Of a DNA stretch of 64,000 nt, positions 52,011 to 64,000 are shown piece after piece. Below the pieces are notes generated by a model. The model saw nothing but the letters and a program-made list of their open reading frames with translations. It was not told the origin of the DNA and searched no databases. Numbering within the stretch: the first letter of the stretch is position 1; each line of letters starts with the position of its first letter. The translations under genes and the position numbers were made by a program. Source of the stretch: Lamellibrachia satsuma (Eukaryota > Annelida > Polychaeta > Sabellida > Siboglinidae). The stretch covers positions 9,809,162 through 9,873,161 of the forward strand of contig BSQZ01000006.1 in the NCBI GenBank assembly GCA_033239005.1. Reading direction: 5' to 3'.

Positions 52011-52985
52011 ATGACCATAGACTGACCTGCACGTATGTAGCCTCTATCAATGACTGACCATAGATTGACCTGCATGTATGTAGCCTCGATCAATGACTGA
52101 CCATAGACTGACCTGCATGTATGTAGCCTCGATCAATGACTGACCATAGACTGACCTGCATGTATGTAGCCTCGATCAATGACTGACCATAGACTGACCT
52201 GCATGTATGTAGCCTCTATCAATGACTGACCATAGACTGACCTGCATGTATGTAGCCTCTATCAATGACTGACCATAGACTGACCTGCATGTATGTAGCC
52301 TCTATCAATGACTGACCATAGACTGACCTGCATGTATGTAGCCTCTATCAATGACTGACCATAGACTGACCTGCACGTATGTAGCCTCTATCAATGACTG
52401 ACCATAGACTGACCTGCACGTATGTAGCCTCTATCAATGACTGACCATAGACTGACCTGCACGTATGTAGCCTCTATCAATGACTGACCATAGACTGACC
52501 TGCACGTATGTAGCCTCTATCAATGACTGATCATAGACTGACCTGCATGTATATAGCCTCTATCAATGACTGACCATAGACTGACCTGTACGTACGTATG
52601 TAGCCTCTATCAATGACTGACCATAGACTGACCTGCATGTATGTAGCCTCGATCAATGACTGACCATAGACTGACCTGCACGTATGTAGTCTCTATCAAT
52701 GACTGACCATATACTGACCTGCACGTATGTAACCTCTATGAATGACAGATCATAGACTGACCTGCATGTATGTAGCCTCTATCAATGACTGACCATAGAC
52801 TGACCTGCATGTATATAGCCTCTATCAATGACTGATCATAGACTGACCTGCACGTATGTAACCTCTAACAATGACTAACCATAGACTGACCTGCATGTAT
52901 GTAGCCTCTATCAGTAACTGACCATAGACTGACCTGCACGTATGTAACCTCTAACAATGACTTACCATAGACTGACCTGCATGTA
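52011..52985. repeat. 43-bp minisatellite, about 22-23 copies
   Basis: Unit TGACCATAGACTGACCTGCA plus TGTATGTAGCCTCTATCAATGAC, with common variants CACG/CATG, CTCTATC/CTCGATC and late-array variants AACCTCTAACAATG. Copies at the right end are more diverged. Confidence 0.97.
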
Positions 52986-55691
52986 GTATGTCTATGTTCT
53001 GACACTGCTAGTGTCTCGAAACGATTACTTTCTAACCGACACCCATATCATGGATATATATGGGCGTATTAATGTGCTGATGATATACGATTACTAAGCA
53101 TTTATCAAACCTCATGGTAATGTGTGTGCACCGTCGAGTCTGGAACTTTGAATATAAAGTTGAGGATATTAAAAACACAAGTAAAAATACTTTATTTTTC
53201 TCCAATATGCTCGGCTAGCGTTGACGACGACTTACGGTTCTGATCAGAATTTAAAATGTGCATCTTGTAAGATATAATTAAAACTGAAAATGATATCACT
53301 ATAAAAGTGTGCTCTCACGAATATTTCAGCTGTACGCAGTCAGCCTCGGGATATCCAACCAATACATCCCAGTTTACACGGCGTATTCCCTTTGAGCTTG
53401 TGCGATTGAACGGATTTCTGTTACCAGTTTTCTAAGTGTGCAGCACTCAAGGTTAGCATAGTTCTTTGTCACGCCAATGTGCTGTTCGACGGTGTTTAAG
53501 ATTGCAATCCGGATAGGTGACTTTGACAAAACGGTTCCATAAATGTTCCAAGTCCGCACAGGTGCAGTAATTCTAATTTAGAACATTCAAGACTACACAG
53601 GGCGAAACACTCGTTGACGACTATAGATATTTCAAGACAGTCGTAGTGCTGTGATTAAGTGATGCAGAGTATTATCCACAACGTGGCGCCACTCTACTAA
53701 TGTTAACACGAACACGGATACTATCGATAACCTAGCTTTACATGGTTGTAATTACATAGGTGACAACCATATTCAGTATACGTGTATTTACATATATATT
53801 CGTGCATGCCAGCATAAATATGTAATGCATTATTTGTCGCAGGGAAAGAGGTCGGAATACCTCATGAGTGCATCAGAACTAGGTGTTAAAACCTTTGGAA
53901 ATTACTTATTGTCTAACAAAGTCCACACAGAGCTGCGGACCATGATATGCACATACCTCGTAGAGGTCCTATGTTATGAAACATTACAAATGTCAAATCA
54001 TTCGTCACATATGTGGACCCATTGACACAGCGATCGACAGAGCGAATCCAACTTCCTGTTTTAACCTTTTGACAAGCGTGGGAACATTCGTTACTTGTGG
54101 CTGCCGCTCTTCGTGTGTCAACTAACATTTCGTGGTTACAAAGTACGAACCTCGTGTGCGATATAAATCGCTTCAGGCAAAACATGCGAACCAGCTGTAT
54201 GCCAGCAATGGATCGTTAGCTCACACAAGAACCCAGATGTTAAATTTCTACATGGTAGCCTGTCCTTAGCGAAATTTACATTTCATATGTCTTTTGGGTT
54301 AGCTAATCAATGATTTTATTGATACCTAGCGTTTACATGTTTATTAATTAACTGTATAGTGTCAAACATCGATATTTCATAAGATATTCGTGCATACATT
54401 AATTACTTGATATTCTGTCGAAAATGTATCTAATCGGTAACTCACTATTGTAAGTTTTTATTGTAGCAGGTCACTCTACTTGTCAACCAACGCCTTGTTA
54501 GGGTTTCAGTAAACCGCAACACGTGAATGGGCATTTATCGGAACATCTGACCGTAATCTACCGCAACGAATCACCCTATTTGTAACTGTAATCTTTAAAG
54601 GGAACCACTCTAAACTCTAATTGACGAACATAACCGATTCAAACTGACATGTTGCAAAGTTGGTTGGTCGTTGAATGGCGCGAGTTCGTTGAGCCGTGGT
54701 CGTCCCATTGACTCAGGTATCAGTTGCAGCGATTGCAGCGATGATTGGCTCATCGCTGGAGTTTCGTCGATTTGATTAGCTGCTTTAGAAACAATCCCTG
54801 AAATAATAAGGGCAAGGTTTCAAATTGAATGTGTTTTGTGATGGGTTGTTATACTACTATATATTTTAATGACATCGTTGTGGTAATGATGGACGTATCA
54901 TTTTGACATTAAAAACTGAAACTACCTCTCAAAAACGTTCACGGCGAATGTGGGTGAGATGCAGGGAAACAGAGGAACTGAAAGAAAAGCGAAATGTCTT
55001 GTATTTAGACGAGAAGACGGGCGTGAATGCGAGCACGCGTACGAGAGTGCGTGCATGCTTGCGTGCGTACGTTGTGTCGTTGCATGGAAGACGTTTACAG
55101 TAATCTATATCGTTGATGTGTGCGTATTGACAACCTCCACTCCCGGTACAAGAACCGAAATGAAGCCTATACATCGCACAACACTGATAGCGCCGATGAC
55201 ATAGACAAGGTCCGGTTTCAATAAACGCATTCATTAATACTGCCTAACAGCTTGGCCAGCCTAAGTTCTAACGTTTCCTTGTTAACTAACAGACGTGGGA
55301 AAGTTCGAACGTTGCAGCCACTGCTCTGTGCTTTCCAGTCGAAGCGTGACACATGATAACATCGCGTCGTTTGTGGTACACGCCGCTTCAGACAAAATAT
55401 TATGCGTGACCAACGATGGAGTGACCATATACATGTCGATGACTGTATTCTTGGCTTCAATTAGGTAGGCCTTACACGCGCCTTCGTCGCTGCTGGTAGG
55501 AAATGTCAGATTCTGACAACCAATATACAACACATACACGTGTTTGGATTTATTTATGTGCCATGCCGTTATGCCCTACGGCAGTCAGCGGCATTGAAAG
55601 TGTTTACATTGAAAGACCCGACAGGCGCAGGAGGCGTGACTTCACTAGTATACACTAGACGCGACACTGAGCTGGACGTGTGCGAGTGGAC
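52986..55691. other. region between the two lectin genes, no assigned gene
   Basis: Minus-strand open stretches exist at 53374-53559, 54929-55234 and 55282-55539; the last contains a Cys-bearing sequence (CQNLTFPTSSDEGACKAYLI, EAACTTNDAMLSC). Segments of about 130 bases at 54050-54190 and 55290-55410 look related to each other. I recognise no domain and no complete exon structure. The promoter of gene B should lie at the right end. Confidence 0.4.
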
Positions 55692-58336
55692 ATGTTGGTA
55701 GTGGTGGGCGCCGTGGTTTTGTTCCTTCAGTGCTGGACAGTGACAGCAGGTAAGTGGCACCAGTGACAGCTGATCAGAGAACACATGTAACTATGATTAA
55801 TCAAATAACTATACATGACCGTGGAGATAAACTCACGAAACTTGTTTAAAAAATACTGCTCTTTGGCATAACCACTCTCATCACGGAATAGTGAAACCTG
55901 CCATTTATCGCCGTGTGTTGAATGAGTGTGTAATAGCGTCACGTGTGTTCATCAATGAGACAGACGACAATGTAAATGGTTACACGAGTTACACGAAGCC
56001 GGACTGATTGTTTTGATTGTTATGTCCAACCAATTAGTCCAATATAGTACAACATAGTACAACATAGTACAACATAGTACAACAACACTGTTTCTATGCT
56101 TTTATACTTCCACAACACTTAACACCTGGTCATTCTCCATATAGCGTACTTTTTTATGTATTCGCTGTTTTTTCATTGCATCTATATGCGGTTTTTCTAT
56201 TGGACTATTGGCTTGGACCGAAACCATCAAAATGTCAGTGGTATTATTGTGTCTACGGGTCGACTTGTCATTTTACACCCACAAAAGCAAATACTTTGGA
56301 ATGTAACAGAAAACAAAACGAATGTTTCCTATTACGGAAACATAGTCAGTTCTTTGATTATCCATGACCTAACAAGTTATTTAAAATTACTGAGGAGATA
56401 TTTTGTCGGGAATCAATGTCTTCGGTTTTTTATCACTTGTGTTATTCTGCGTTTTTTCCGAATGGTCAGTAAAATCGGCAGCATTTCTGATCCTTCGCCC
56501 CCATTCGCCCGTCGCGTTGACAGGAGCCAGTCGTGTCGACAGGAGCCAGTCATGTCGGCAGGAGCCAGTCGTGTTGGCAGGAGCCATCGTGTCGGCAGGA
56601 GCCAGTCGTGTCGGCAGGAGCCACTCGTGTCGGCAGGAACCAGTCGCGTTGACAGGACTCAGTCGTGTCGGCAGGAGCCAGTCGTGTTGGCAGGAACCAG
56701 TCGTGTTGGCAGCAGCCAGTCGTGTTGGTAGGAGCCAGTAGTATTGGCAGTAGCCAGTCGTGTTGGCAGGAGCCAGTCGTGCTGGCAGGAACCCCGTTGT
56801 ACACGAGATGTCAAATTGAGCTGAGAATATTTTCTTAATTTTGTCTTCTTCAATCACAACGCGTACTGTTTGTGGTGTTTTACAAAGGATAGGATCACCT
56901 CTGAATGGAAAAGCTGCCATCGGATGACCGTTCGTGAATTGTTGAATATCATATCATATCATATCATATCACAGTGTAATCCGCCTCCACCTAGCATGCT
57001 TTGTATTTCGATGCATGTGTCACTGTCTGGTATTATTGTCACTGTTGTTATTTTGGGAGGTAGCACACATGACTTTCGTGACAACAATGACGCCAATTTC
57101 TCACCAAAGCGCGTTTATCCCCTTGTTTCCCCGCCATATCGCATTAGAACTTGATACTTGTTTTACCAAGTTTCAATATGGGAAAAGCGAGTAATGCCGA
57201 AAAAACATCGCTTGACGGGCCTAGTTTTACATGGATTTTGGTGCATGTGTATTACTTGCAATAAAGAATGGCGATTCATCGCACGTTTTCACTGGTGTTA
57301 TTCCACCTGTAATGCATTTATACGCAGACATGAATGCATCGATCAGGAGTAAGCAAAAACTACTGTCTCAGCCCTCTAAAATAAGTTGAATGCTATTGAT
57401 ACTGGTTACCACGTACTTCCTAGCATCCAGTGGAGTACAAAAATCGAGATCTAGCCGAGAAAATTAATTTTAACCGAGCATATTGTACCCAAAAAAATGT
57501 GATACGACACACTTCCCATAGAATAGGTCGTTTTATACACGCACGCGCACGCGCGCACGCGCACGGGGCCCCCCCCCCCCCCCACACACACAGGCATATA
57601 CACACATACCATTTTGATACATACAAGCTGGCATAGTTTGTCCATAACACCAGTGACAAAAGTGAGATGACTCATGACTAACATAACCATGAAATTTCAT
57701 GAATCTGCCAGATTCCTCTCAATTCACTCAGTGTGTCTTTGTTTGATACATGCGCGTTCCTCTCATAACGATTATGTTTACCGACTGTGACGCCTCTGCC
57801 AAAATTTCTAAACGGTACGCTATTTGGAGAATCACCCACCTACGAAAGTTAGAGAGAAATATAGTCTTCCCAAAGAATGTTTTGAATACAAATACTGCAC
57901 GAGACAATGCATGACTGCTTAATATTTGCAGGTGTCACTGACAAATGTCCAAGTGGATGGGTCAGGATGGCCAACTACTGCTACTATTTCTCTACCACTG
58001 CCGAGACACTGGGTTTTGGTGAAAGCGAATGCAGCAAAATGTCAGCGATATTGGCAAGCGTACACAGCATGGAGGAAAATACGTTCATGACGAACGCGTT
58101 AGTGACATTTCACACACATTCTGAATCCTAAATTAACTGATCCATTTACTCATATTTCTTCTGCTGTAAAAATGCGGTTAATTTTAACGTTGAGGTTTGG
58201 TATTACAGTAATTTGACAAACTTATATTTACACATACACGCCTTTTTACACAACCATGCACATGCCTTATTTATGTGCAGAGAGCATCAAGAAATTACCT
58301 GTTATCTGTGGTAGGTAAACCCTCACCTTTGATTTG

Positions 58337-58429
<93 letters not shown>

Positions 58430-58437
58430 CTCACCTT

Positions 58438-58491
<54 letters not shown>

Positions 58492-61172
58492 ATTATATTT
58501 ATTTTCATTGTGACCAGCAATAAGTGTTTTACGTAATGCCTATGTACCTAATTCATCATATGCGTTTACTAGTACGCTTGAAGTGCAAACAAATTAGCAA
58601 TAAAATATGCCCATTGGCTATTACCAACCTTTATACATGTAGCCATCGCTTCCTTAACACAACATCAAACAAGCTGAGACCACGTAAAGCTCTACTATAC
58701 TAGTTTGTACAATCGATGGGACAAATCATGCATATACTTACACACCTTTGTGGTTATGACAGTTGAATCGATGGTGATAATCAGTCAAGAATATTTGCAT
58801 ATTGCAACTGTTGTTCACAATTGTGTTGTTATAGAACGTATGGGTACTGGATAGGAATTCAGAGGAATTCAAGCGTGAACGGATCTCTAACATGGAAAAG
58901 AAAACATTGGCACTGGTACGACGGAACCAATCTGGACTTCGTCAACTGGGATGAACTACAGCCGAACAGCGCCACATATCTTTGCGCATTAATTAAACAA
59001 AATAATGGATTTTGGGATGACAGACGGTGTGGTGATCTCAACAGGTTTATATGCAAGAAAGGTACGTACATACTTTTATAACCAAAGTAAGAGTTTCCCT
59101 CTTATGGGTTCATTCTCACCTTTCTGAATTAAAGTAATGCCCAGTATTCGTGGTGATTTAAATTGACACATTCACGTCCGTCAAATTTATTTTATCATCC
59201 ACAACCGAATTTAAGTTGTAGTTTGGATTTATTCAGCACTGGGTCGGTTTGTGGCGTTATTGTCAAGGCAATTATGTAGCCAGAACAATTCAACATATGG
59301 GAAGGAAGTAACAGACATCTGTCTCCTGGTTAGAGCAGTAAAAAACCCGATCTCTTGTGAATGGAAATAAAATATACCACGAAATGAAAAATAAGCCACA
59401 GAAGATTAATGACATGTTGTCAGTGATATCACATTGTTATACGAATGAGTGAATGAATTAATTAATTAATTTTAGTGAAACGTGTGTGCATGAAGTTTAG
59501 ATTTTGTTTTTCACTGTCTATTGTAAGATGTTTCGTGTTTTCCATTCGTGGTGGTATTTACGTATGCTTTCTACACCGTGACTAAAACATCTTCTATGGT
59601 AGCTCACTTGTGAATACCTGTTGTAGTTTAAACTAATGTATTCTACATTCATTTCCCAGCTTTAGCACAACATACACCAACCACAGGACAGGTTATACCT
59701 ATCACAAGATCGATTGAATCAACAACCCCTAAAACGAAACTGCCTTCAACACGTTCAACACGTCCTGGTACAAACACTATACTGACCATTCCAGATGTCT
59801 CTATCACCGCATCTGGCAGGACGACAACAGACACACACATGTCCAGTCGTAGAATAGTCTCACGTCCATCGGAGATGACCACTCAGCAGTCATACAACAC
59901 AACCACGTCAACTTCCACGTCTAGTGACCTAGCAACTACAACAGCTATAAGCGGCGAACAAACGGAGAAAGGGGAAGTAAAATCAGGTTTGTCAATGAGA
60001 CAATACAATAGTGTACTACTTGTTTCTGTCTGTTGGATAACTTGAAATATGTTCCACAACACATTTTACTAGTAATAATATAAAGTAAGTAAAATATGTG
60101 CACAAAATGCATTTGTTCTAGTACGACATCCAGAATCTAACAACCGTACATGAAGCAGCAGGATTGTGTGTTGTAGACTTGGGTCTCTACCTCGGTGTGG
60201 GCGCGGCGGTTGTCGTCGTCGTCGCCGCTGTGCTGGTGATCGCAATCATTCTTTGTAGAAGGTACGTAATGATCAAATGGCAATATGCAACATTACATGT
60301 CCAATTGCGCCATGTATTGATTAACACTTACAAATTGATTACAAACGGGAGCTTTCCAAGATAATATACTATCACCATTAGCAAGTACGGCCTGCTGATG
60401 ACCGATTTACACATTACTGTAATACTCAGTTTCACCACATTTGTTCAACATTTATGTATTTATTATATATTATATATATTATTATCATTATTTAATTTGA
60501 ATGACTATGATATGTGTGAATGTGGTAATATAAGAGCTACTCAATATAGAGTTGCTTTCTTTTTGGCAAATAAATGCGGTTTGTTGCTCAATCAACGGTT
60601 AATTGTTTAGTATTTGCACCATAAACCATGATTTCGGCTTAAGCCCTCCGAATACTCATAACTCCACTAATCATGTTTGTAATTGCAGGAGGAACTCAAA
60701 GCCAAACAACTCGAGTATGATGACAAAATCCTGCGTTCAGGCGGAAGGCGACTTCGTTTTCGTGCAGAACAACGTATCAAGTCCACTAGAAGTCAGCGTT
60801 GCAAAACAGTTCCCGCGAAGACAGGGCAACACACAACATCACCAATACGACAACGTAGACATCAATGAGCTCCGCACGTTCAAACACGACGCACGTAATT
60901 TAGATGGACAATCAAGTGGCGTGACACCGCCGCCCGCCGCCATGTTTGATGCTACTAAACAGCGGACGGCAAACTCCGACCAAGACATTGAGGTTCTGTA
61001 TGCGAAACCCATAAAGCACAACAGATCAAAAGCACCAACTGCTGAAACTATGTCAACGGACAGAACAGATATAAAGCACCGGGAAAACTATCCATACCAG
61101 AGTGAAACTATGGGTGATGATATGGTGGTTGTCGAGAACGATCTATATGACCGATCGGCTTTTATGACTTGA
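55692..61172 (+). CDS. transmembrane C-type lectin receptor gene B (single lectin domain)
   Basis: Exons: 55692-55749 signal peptide ([19 protein letters not shown]); 57932-58097 and 58835-59061 lectin domain split by a phase-2 intron; 59660-59986 Ser/Thr-rich stalk of 109 residues; 60177-60261 transmembrane helix ([20 protein letters not shown]) ending CRR; 60689-61172 tail and TGA. All borders are GT/AG, and the total is 1347 bases or 448 residues with no frame break. The lectin domain has six cysteines in the long-form pattern, [36 protein letters not shown] and FWDDRRC. QPN plus WDD is not the canonical EPN/QPD plus WND set, so classical calcium-dependent sugar binding is uncertain. The tail has YDNV, YAKP, YPYQ and YDRS but no canonical ITIM. 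Same exon plan and phases as gene A, hence a tandem paralogue. Probably a cell-surface recognition receptor. Confidence 0.9.
56517..56793. repeat. 19-bp minisatellite, about 14 copies
   Basis: Unit AGGAGCCAGTCGTGTCGGC with C/T and A/G variants; in intron 1 of gene B. Confidence 0.95.
57538..57592. repeat. (CACG)n, poly-C and (CA)n run
   Basis: CGCACGCG alternating block, then about 15 C, then CA repeats, in intron 1 of gene B. Confidence 0.93.
58343..58427. repeat. (TA)n microsatellite, left block
   Basis: About 85 bases of AT repeats in the intron that splits the gene B lectin domain. The 15-base string ACCCTCACCTTTGAT flanks this block on both sides, so the repeat and its flank were duplicated together. 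Confidence 0.97.
58442..58486. repeat. (TA)n microsatellite, right block
   Basis: Second TA run directly after the duplicated ACCCTCACCTTTGAT string. Confidence 0.96.
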
Positions 61173-61207
61173 GACTTGAGAGGAAACACATCGCCATACA
61201 GCAAACA

Positions 61208-61312
61208 AGTGCGTGCGTGCGTGCGTGCGTGCGGGCGTGCGTGCGGGCGGGCGGGCGGGCGGGCGGGCGGGCTGGCGGGCGGGCGGGCGGGCGGGCGGGC
61301 GGGCGGGCGGGT
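61208..61312. repeat. (GCGT)n/(GCGG)n microsatellite
   Basis: GC-rich tetranucleotide run about 40 bases after the gene B stop codon, within its probable 3' UTR. Confidence 0.96.
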
Positions 61313-61459
61313 GAATAGTGAGTGTCTTTGTGTTTGTTTATTTTATCATCAGTCATATAACATTCATTGTGGTCTCGTAGATTTTGAATATTAAGTGGAA
61401 TATTCCGAATTCCAGACAGATAGTATACACAAGAAGTGAGTGAATGTATGCTCTCCACG

Positions 61460-61465
61460 AATAAA
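61460..61465 (+). promoter_or_regulatory. candidate poly(A) signal AATAAA of gene B
   Basis: First AATAAA noticed after the gene B stop, 288 bases downstream, with T/A-rich sequence following. Confidence 0.45.
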
Positions 61466-62090
61466 CAAAACATTGCACGAACGTGACGTATATATTAAAA
61501 ACTGGTCTTCTTACAAATATAGATAAGTTAAACCTACTTTAGCATGGATGGCTCGTGTTGGCGCTGGTTCAGTTGTAACTAATAAACATTCCAAGTGTCG
61601 TTTGTTGGACTTCGTCTTCCAAAGTGCTTTGGTGATCTTCTCTCTTAAAGGAACAACAACAAGACACTAGCTAAAATGCTCTTTTGGTGTGTACACAATG
61701 TTTAATATTGCATGTACGATATGCCAATAGAAAAATGTAACATAAACATATGTATAGGCAAAATTAGATGTTTATTGCGTCTAACTCGCAAAGCGCGCGT
61801 AAAATTCGAAGTTAATGAAATGAGCAATCGTGGTTTTGTGACGTCACTGATGACATGGGTTTACTCAGTGATTTCTATACAATGCCTCAGCATAGTTACA
61901 CTCGCGTTTCAATGGTGAGTGGTGGCGATGTCAATTTTGCGGAATAAAAAGTAAAATGTAGTAGTTTATGATTCTGATCTTATTTACTTTCTGACCTAAC
62001 CATGAAAACGACCACACAGAACCACCAAACTTCTGATATATCTTCCATACGCATACACATGCTACGTTGTTAAACCATTACTCTTACTTA

Positions 62091-62134
62091 CTATCTCCTA
62101 TGCCTAGCTTCGCGGAGCTAGGCGTAGAAGATAG
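62091..62134. repeat. imperfect 19-bp inverted repeat followed by a T run
   Basis: Left arm 62091-62109 (CTATCTCCTATGCCTAGCT) pairs with right arm 62116-62134 with three mismatches around a TCGCGG loop. Eight T follow at about 62140. It resembles a terminator-like hairpin, but in an animal genome the function is unknown. Confidence 0.85.
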
Positions 62135-62195
62135 AGCTAGTTTTTTTTAAATTGGTTATCGTTACATGGAAGTAAGCGTAATGTTTGACCACATG

Positions 62196-62230
62196 ACGCG
62201 CGCGCGCGCGTGCGTGCGTGCGTGCGTGTG
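62196..62230. repeat. (CG)n/(TGCG)n microsatellite
   Basis: CG dinucleotides followed by TGCG units. Confidence 0.92.
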
Positions 62231-63896
62231 CTTGTGCCTGTATGTGTGGCCCAACTGCCACGTGCATGAATCAGCTCACTTTATAATGATGTGAATGGGA
62301 GGTGAATGTAATGTTGGCTTGGTGATTTCGGTGACTGGGTTGAATAAAAGACCATGCTTCACATTCAAAATGATCTGAAGAAAAACACGATATAGATCAT
62401 ACCATAATATGCAAGTGGTTCCGTTGTATTCACAATACAATAATCGCTTATCACTGTCATTGCTTTGTATTTGATTTAATTGAAAACATTTCTGGTGAGA
62501 ATTTCACGTGATGAGGGGTAACGCATGAAAATCTGAAATATAGAAACAAGATATTATGATAATTGTAATTTCATTTATTTAAGTTATTCAACTGTATATA
62601 ATATTATCGTTTTTGGTGTAATATATTATATGATATTAATTTTAAGGATACAACGAATTGTATATGTTTTAATAATTGTCGTGCTGACTGCACGTAGTTT
62701 TATCTTATTTCGGGTTAATGTGGAACTAACCTAACACCCAACCACCTAACAAATGAGAGAGTATATGCATTATCCACACTAAGACACACATTGAGCTTCG
62801 TATGCTCGGTACATAATCGTTTGGTCCGAGATCACTATGCCCGTTGTGCTATTAGGCCGAAGTCGCCAGAATTGAGGGCCGAAGTCGCCAAAGAACGCTT
62901 ACTAAATTCACCTGTCCAAATTCACCGTGGGTCGACATCACTTGAATCCGCGCTGGCAGCTCGCTTCGATCTGAAGTGTACTGTGGTCGCTCGCCGTTTC
63001 CGGTGTCACTGCCTGTATTCTACGGATTGATGTCATCAACACAGCTTCCACTGGGAATAATGTTGGCACAACATCCTCTTACAAAGAAATTTTAGCACCA
63101 GTATAACTCAGGGCTGCCTTCTTCTCTGGTCCGGATCGCAGTCGAAACAAGTTTTCTCGAAGCGAACAAAGCCGGCTGTGCTTCGTCAGCTTGAAGTTTG
63201 CATTTTTAAGACAACGTTTGCTCCGCAGGGAACTTAAGCCAACTACATGTTAGTATATTCTTACTACAGTTTGTATTACAAGCGATTGTCGCACAAGCGA
63301 ATGTCGCACCATTCTGATGCTCGCTTCTAAACAATCGCTGTCAACTGTACGTTGAGTCAAAGTACCTAGTATCGTAGTACTTCCTTGTCATCAGTGATGT
63401 TGCCAATTGCCAAAGTTGCCAATAATCGCGGTGAAAATATGCATAATCTAAGCAGGCCGGTAGAACAGAATATTATTTGGAATTATTGAGTAATTGACTA
63501 CTAATTAATTTTTCGGTATTGTCAAAATGAACTAAAACTACAAGATGTAATATAATATGATTTCAAGCAATCGTTGTTTTTATCCTCTTTAAGAACGTAC
63601 AAAGAAATATGGTGGCACAGCGTTACGATGATTTCCCCTTTAAAGGTCCCTCCTCAATTCGATTTTTTCGCTAGTCTCATTTCAAATTCATTTCGCGGGA
63701 AATCAAACCTATCTAGTATCCACTGCAGCATGCTAGCTCTTTGTGCAACTTTTGTAGGTAGTTTTTTGTGAAATGATCAGACAAACTATTAAATTGGTTA
63801 ATGTTTAGTCAAACATTAATTAAAGTGAAATGGAAACGCTGAAGACTCATTTCAATCTTGATGAAATTGTGCAACTTTGTCATGTGATCAGTCAAA

Positions 63897-64000
63897 TCCA
63901 TGATCGGCCACGCCCACGATGGCCACGCCCACGATCGGTTACGCTCATGATCGGCCACCGCCCACGATCGGCCACACCCACAATAGGTCACGCCCATGAT
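63897..64000. repeat. 16-17-bp tandem repeat running off the right edge
   Basis: About six imperfect copies of GATCGGCCACGCCCAC up to the last base of the window, so the full array is longer. Confidence 0.85.

Larger units (their letters stand above)
61466..63896. other. intergenic stretch right of gene B
   Basis: No supported gene. It contains a hairpin followed by a T run at 62091-62149 and a CG/GCGT microsatellite at 62196-62230. An open frame at 62791-63030 has no recognisable motif. Confidence 0.4.

Noticed and set aside
62091..62149. Bacterial rho-independent terminator
   Set aside because: The window is animal DNA with spliced genes; the resemblance is structural only.

Overview
The window is animal genomic DNA. 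Genes have spliced exons with GT/AG borders, ribosomal protein L38 (RPL38) is complete with introns, non-LTR retrotransposons are frequent, and microsatellites and minisatellites are very dense. A universal stress protein exon, type I C-type lectin receptors and CR1-like LINEs fit an invertebrate bilaterian. A lophotrochozoan such as a mollusc is my best guess, but this is inference and no species marker is visible.

Layout. 1-2.8 kb: broken CR1-like LINE (minus). 3.7-8.8 kb: 3' exons of a minus-strand gene encoding a death-domain-like fold and a C-terminal membrane segment, with a nearly intact CR1-like LINE (4.0-7.5 kb) in its last intron. 9.5-10.5 kb: RTE-like LINE relic. 10.7-14.3 kb: RPL38 (plus), whose introns carry five copies of a C/D-box-like RNA with a covarying hairpin. 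16.6-18.2 kb: two unassigned candidate exons around a 35-bp minisatellite. 18.7-19.5 kb: 27-bp minisatellite. 20.5-20.7 kb: last exon of a universal stress protein gene (minus). 23.7-37.9 kb: one 14.2-kb array of a 33-bp repeat, roughly 430 units. 39.0-39.4 kb: hAT-like transposase relic. 40.7-51.4 kb and 55.7-61.2 kb: two paralogous plus-strand genes for transmembrane C-type lectin receptors. The rest is non-coding DNA with tandem repeats.

How the parts relate. Both lectin genes share one exon plan with the same intron phases: signal peptide, C-type lectin domain split by a phase-2 intron, Thr-rich stalk, transmembrane exon, tyrosine-bearing tail. Gene A has three lectin domains and gene B one, so this is a small expanding receptor cluster. 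Gene A's second lectin domain carries a one-base frameshift, but skipping its two exons restores the frame. A 1.25-kb inverted-repeat transposon sits in one gene A intron, and a duplicated intron block elsewhere in the gene preserves the empty site.

Limits. Exon borders come from reading splice signals and frames by eye. LINE clades, the death-domain call and the RNA class come from motif recognition, not a database search.
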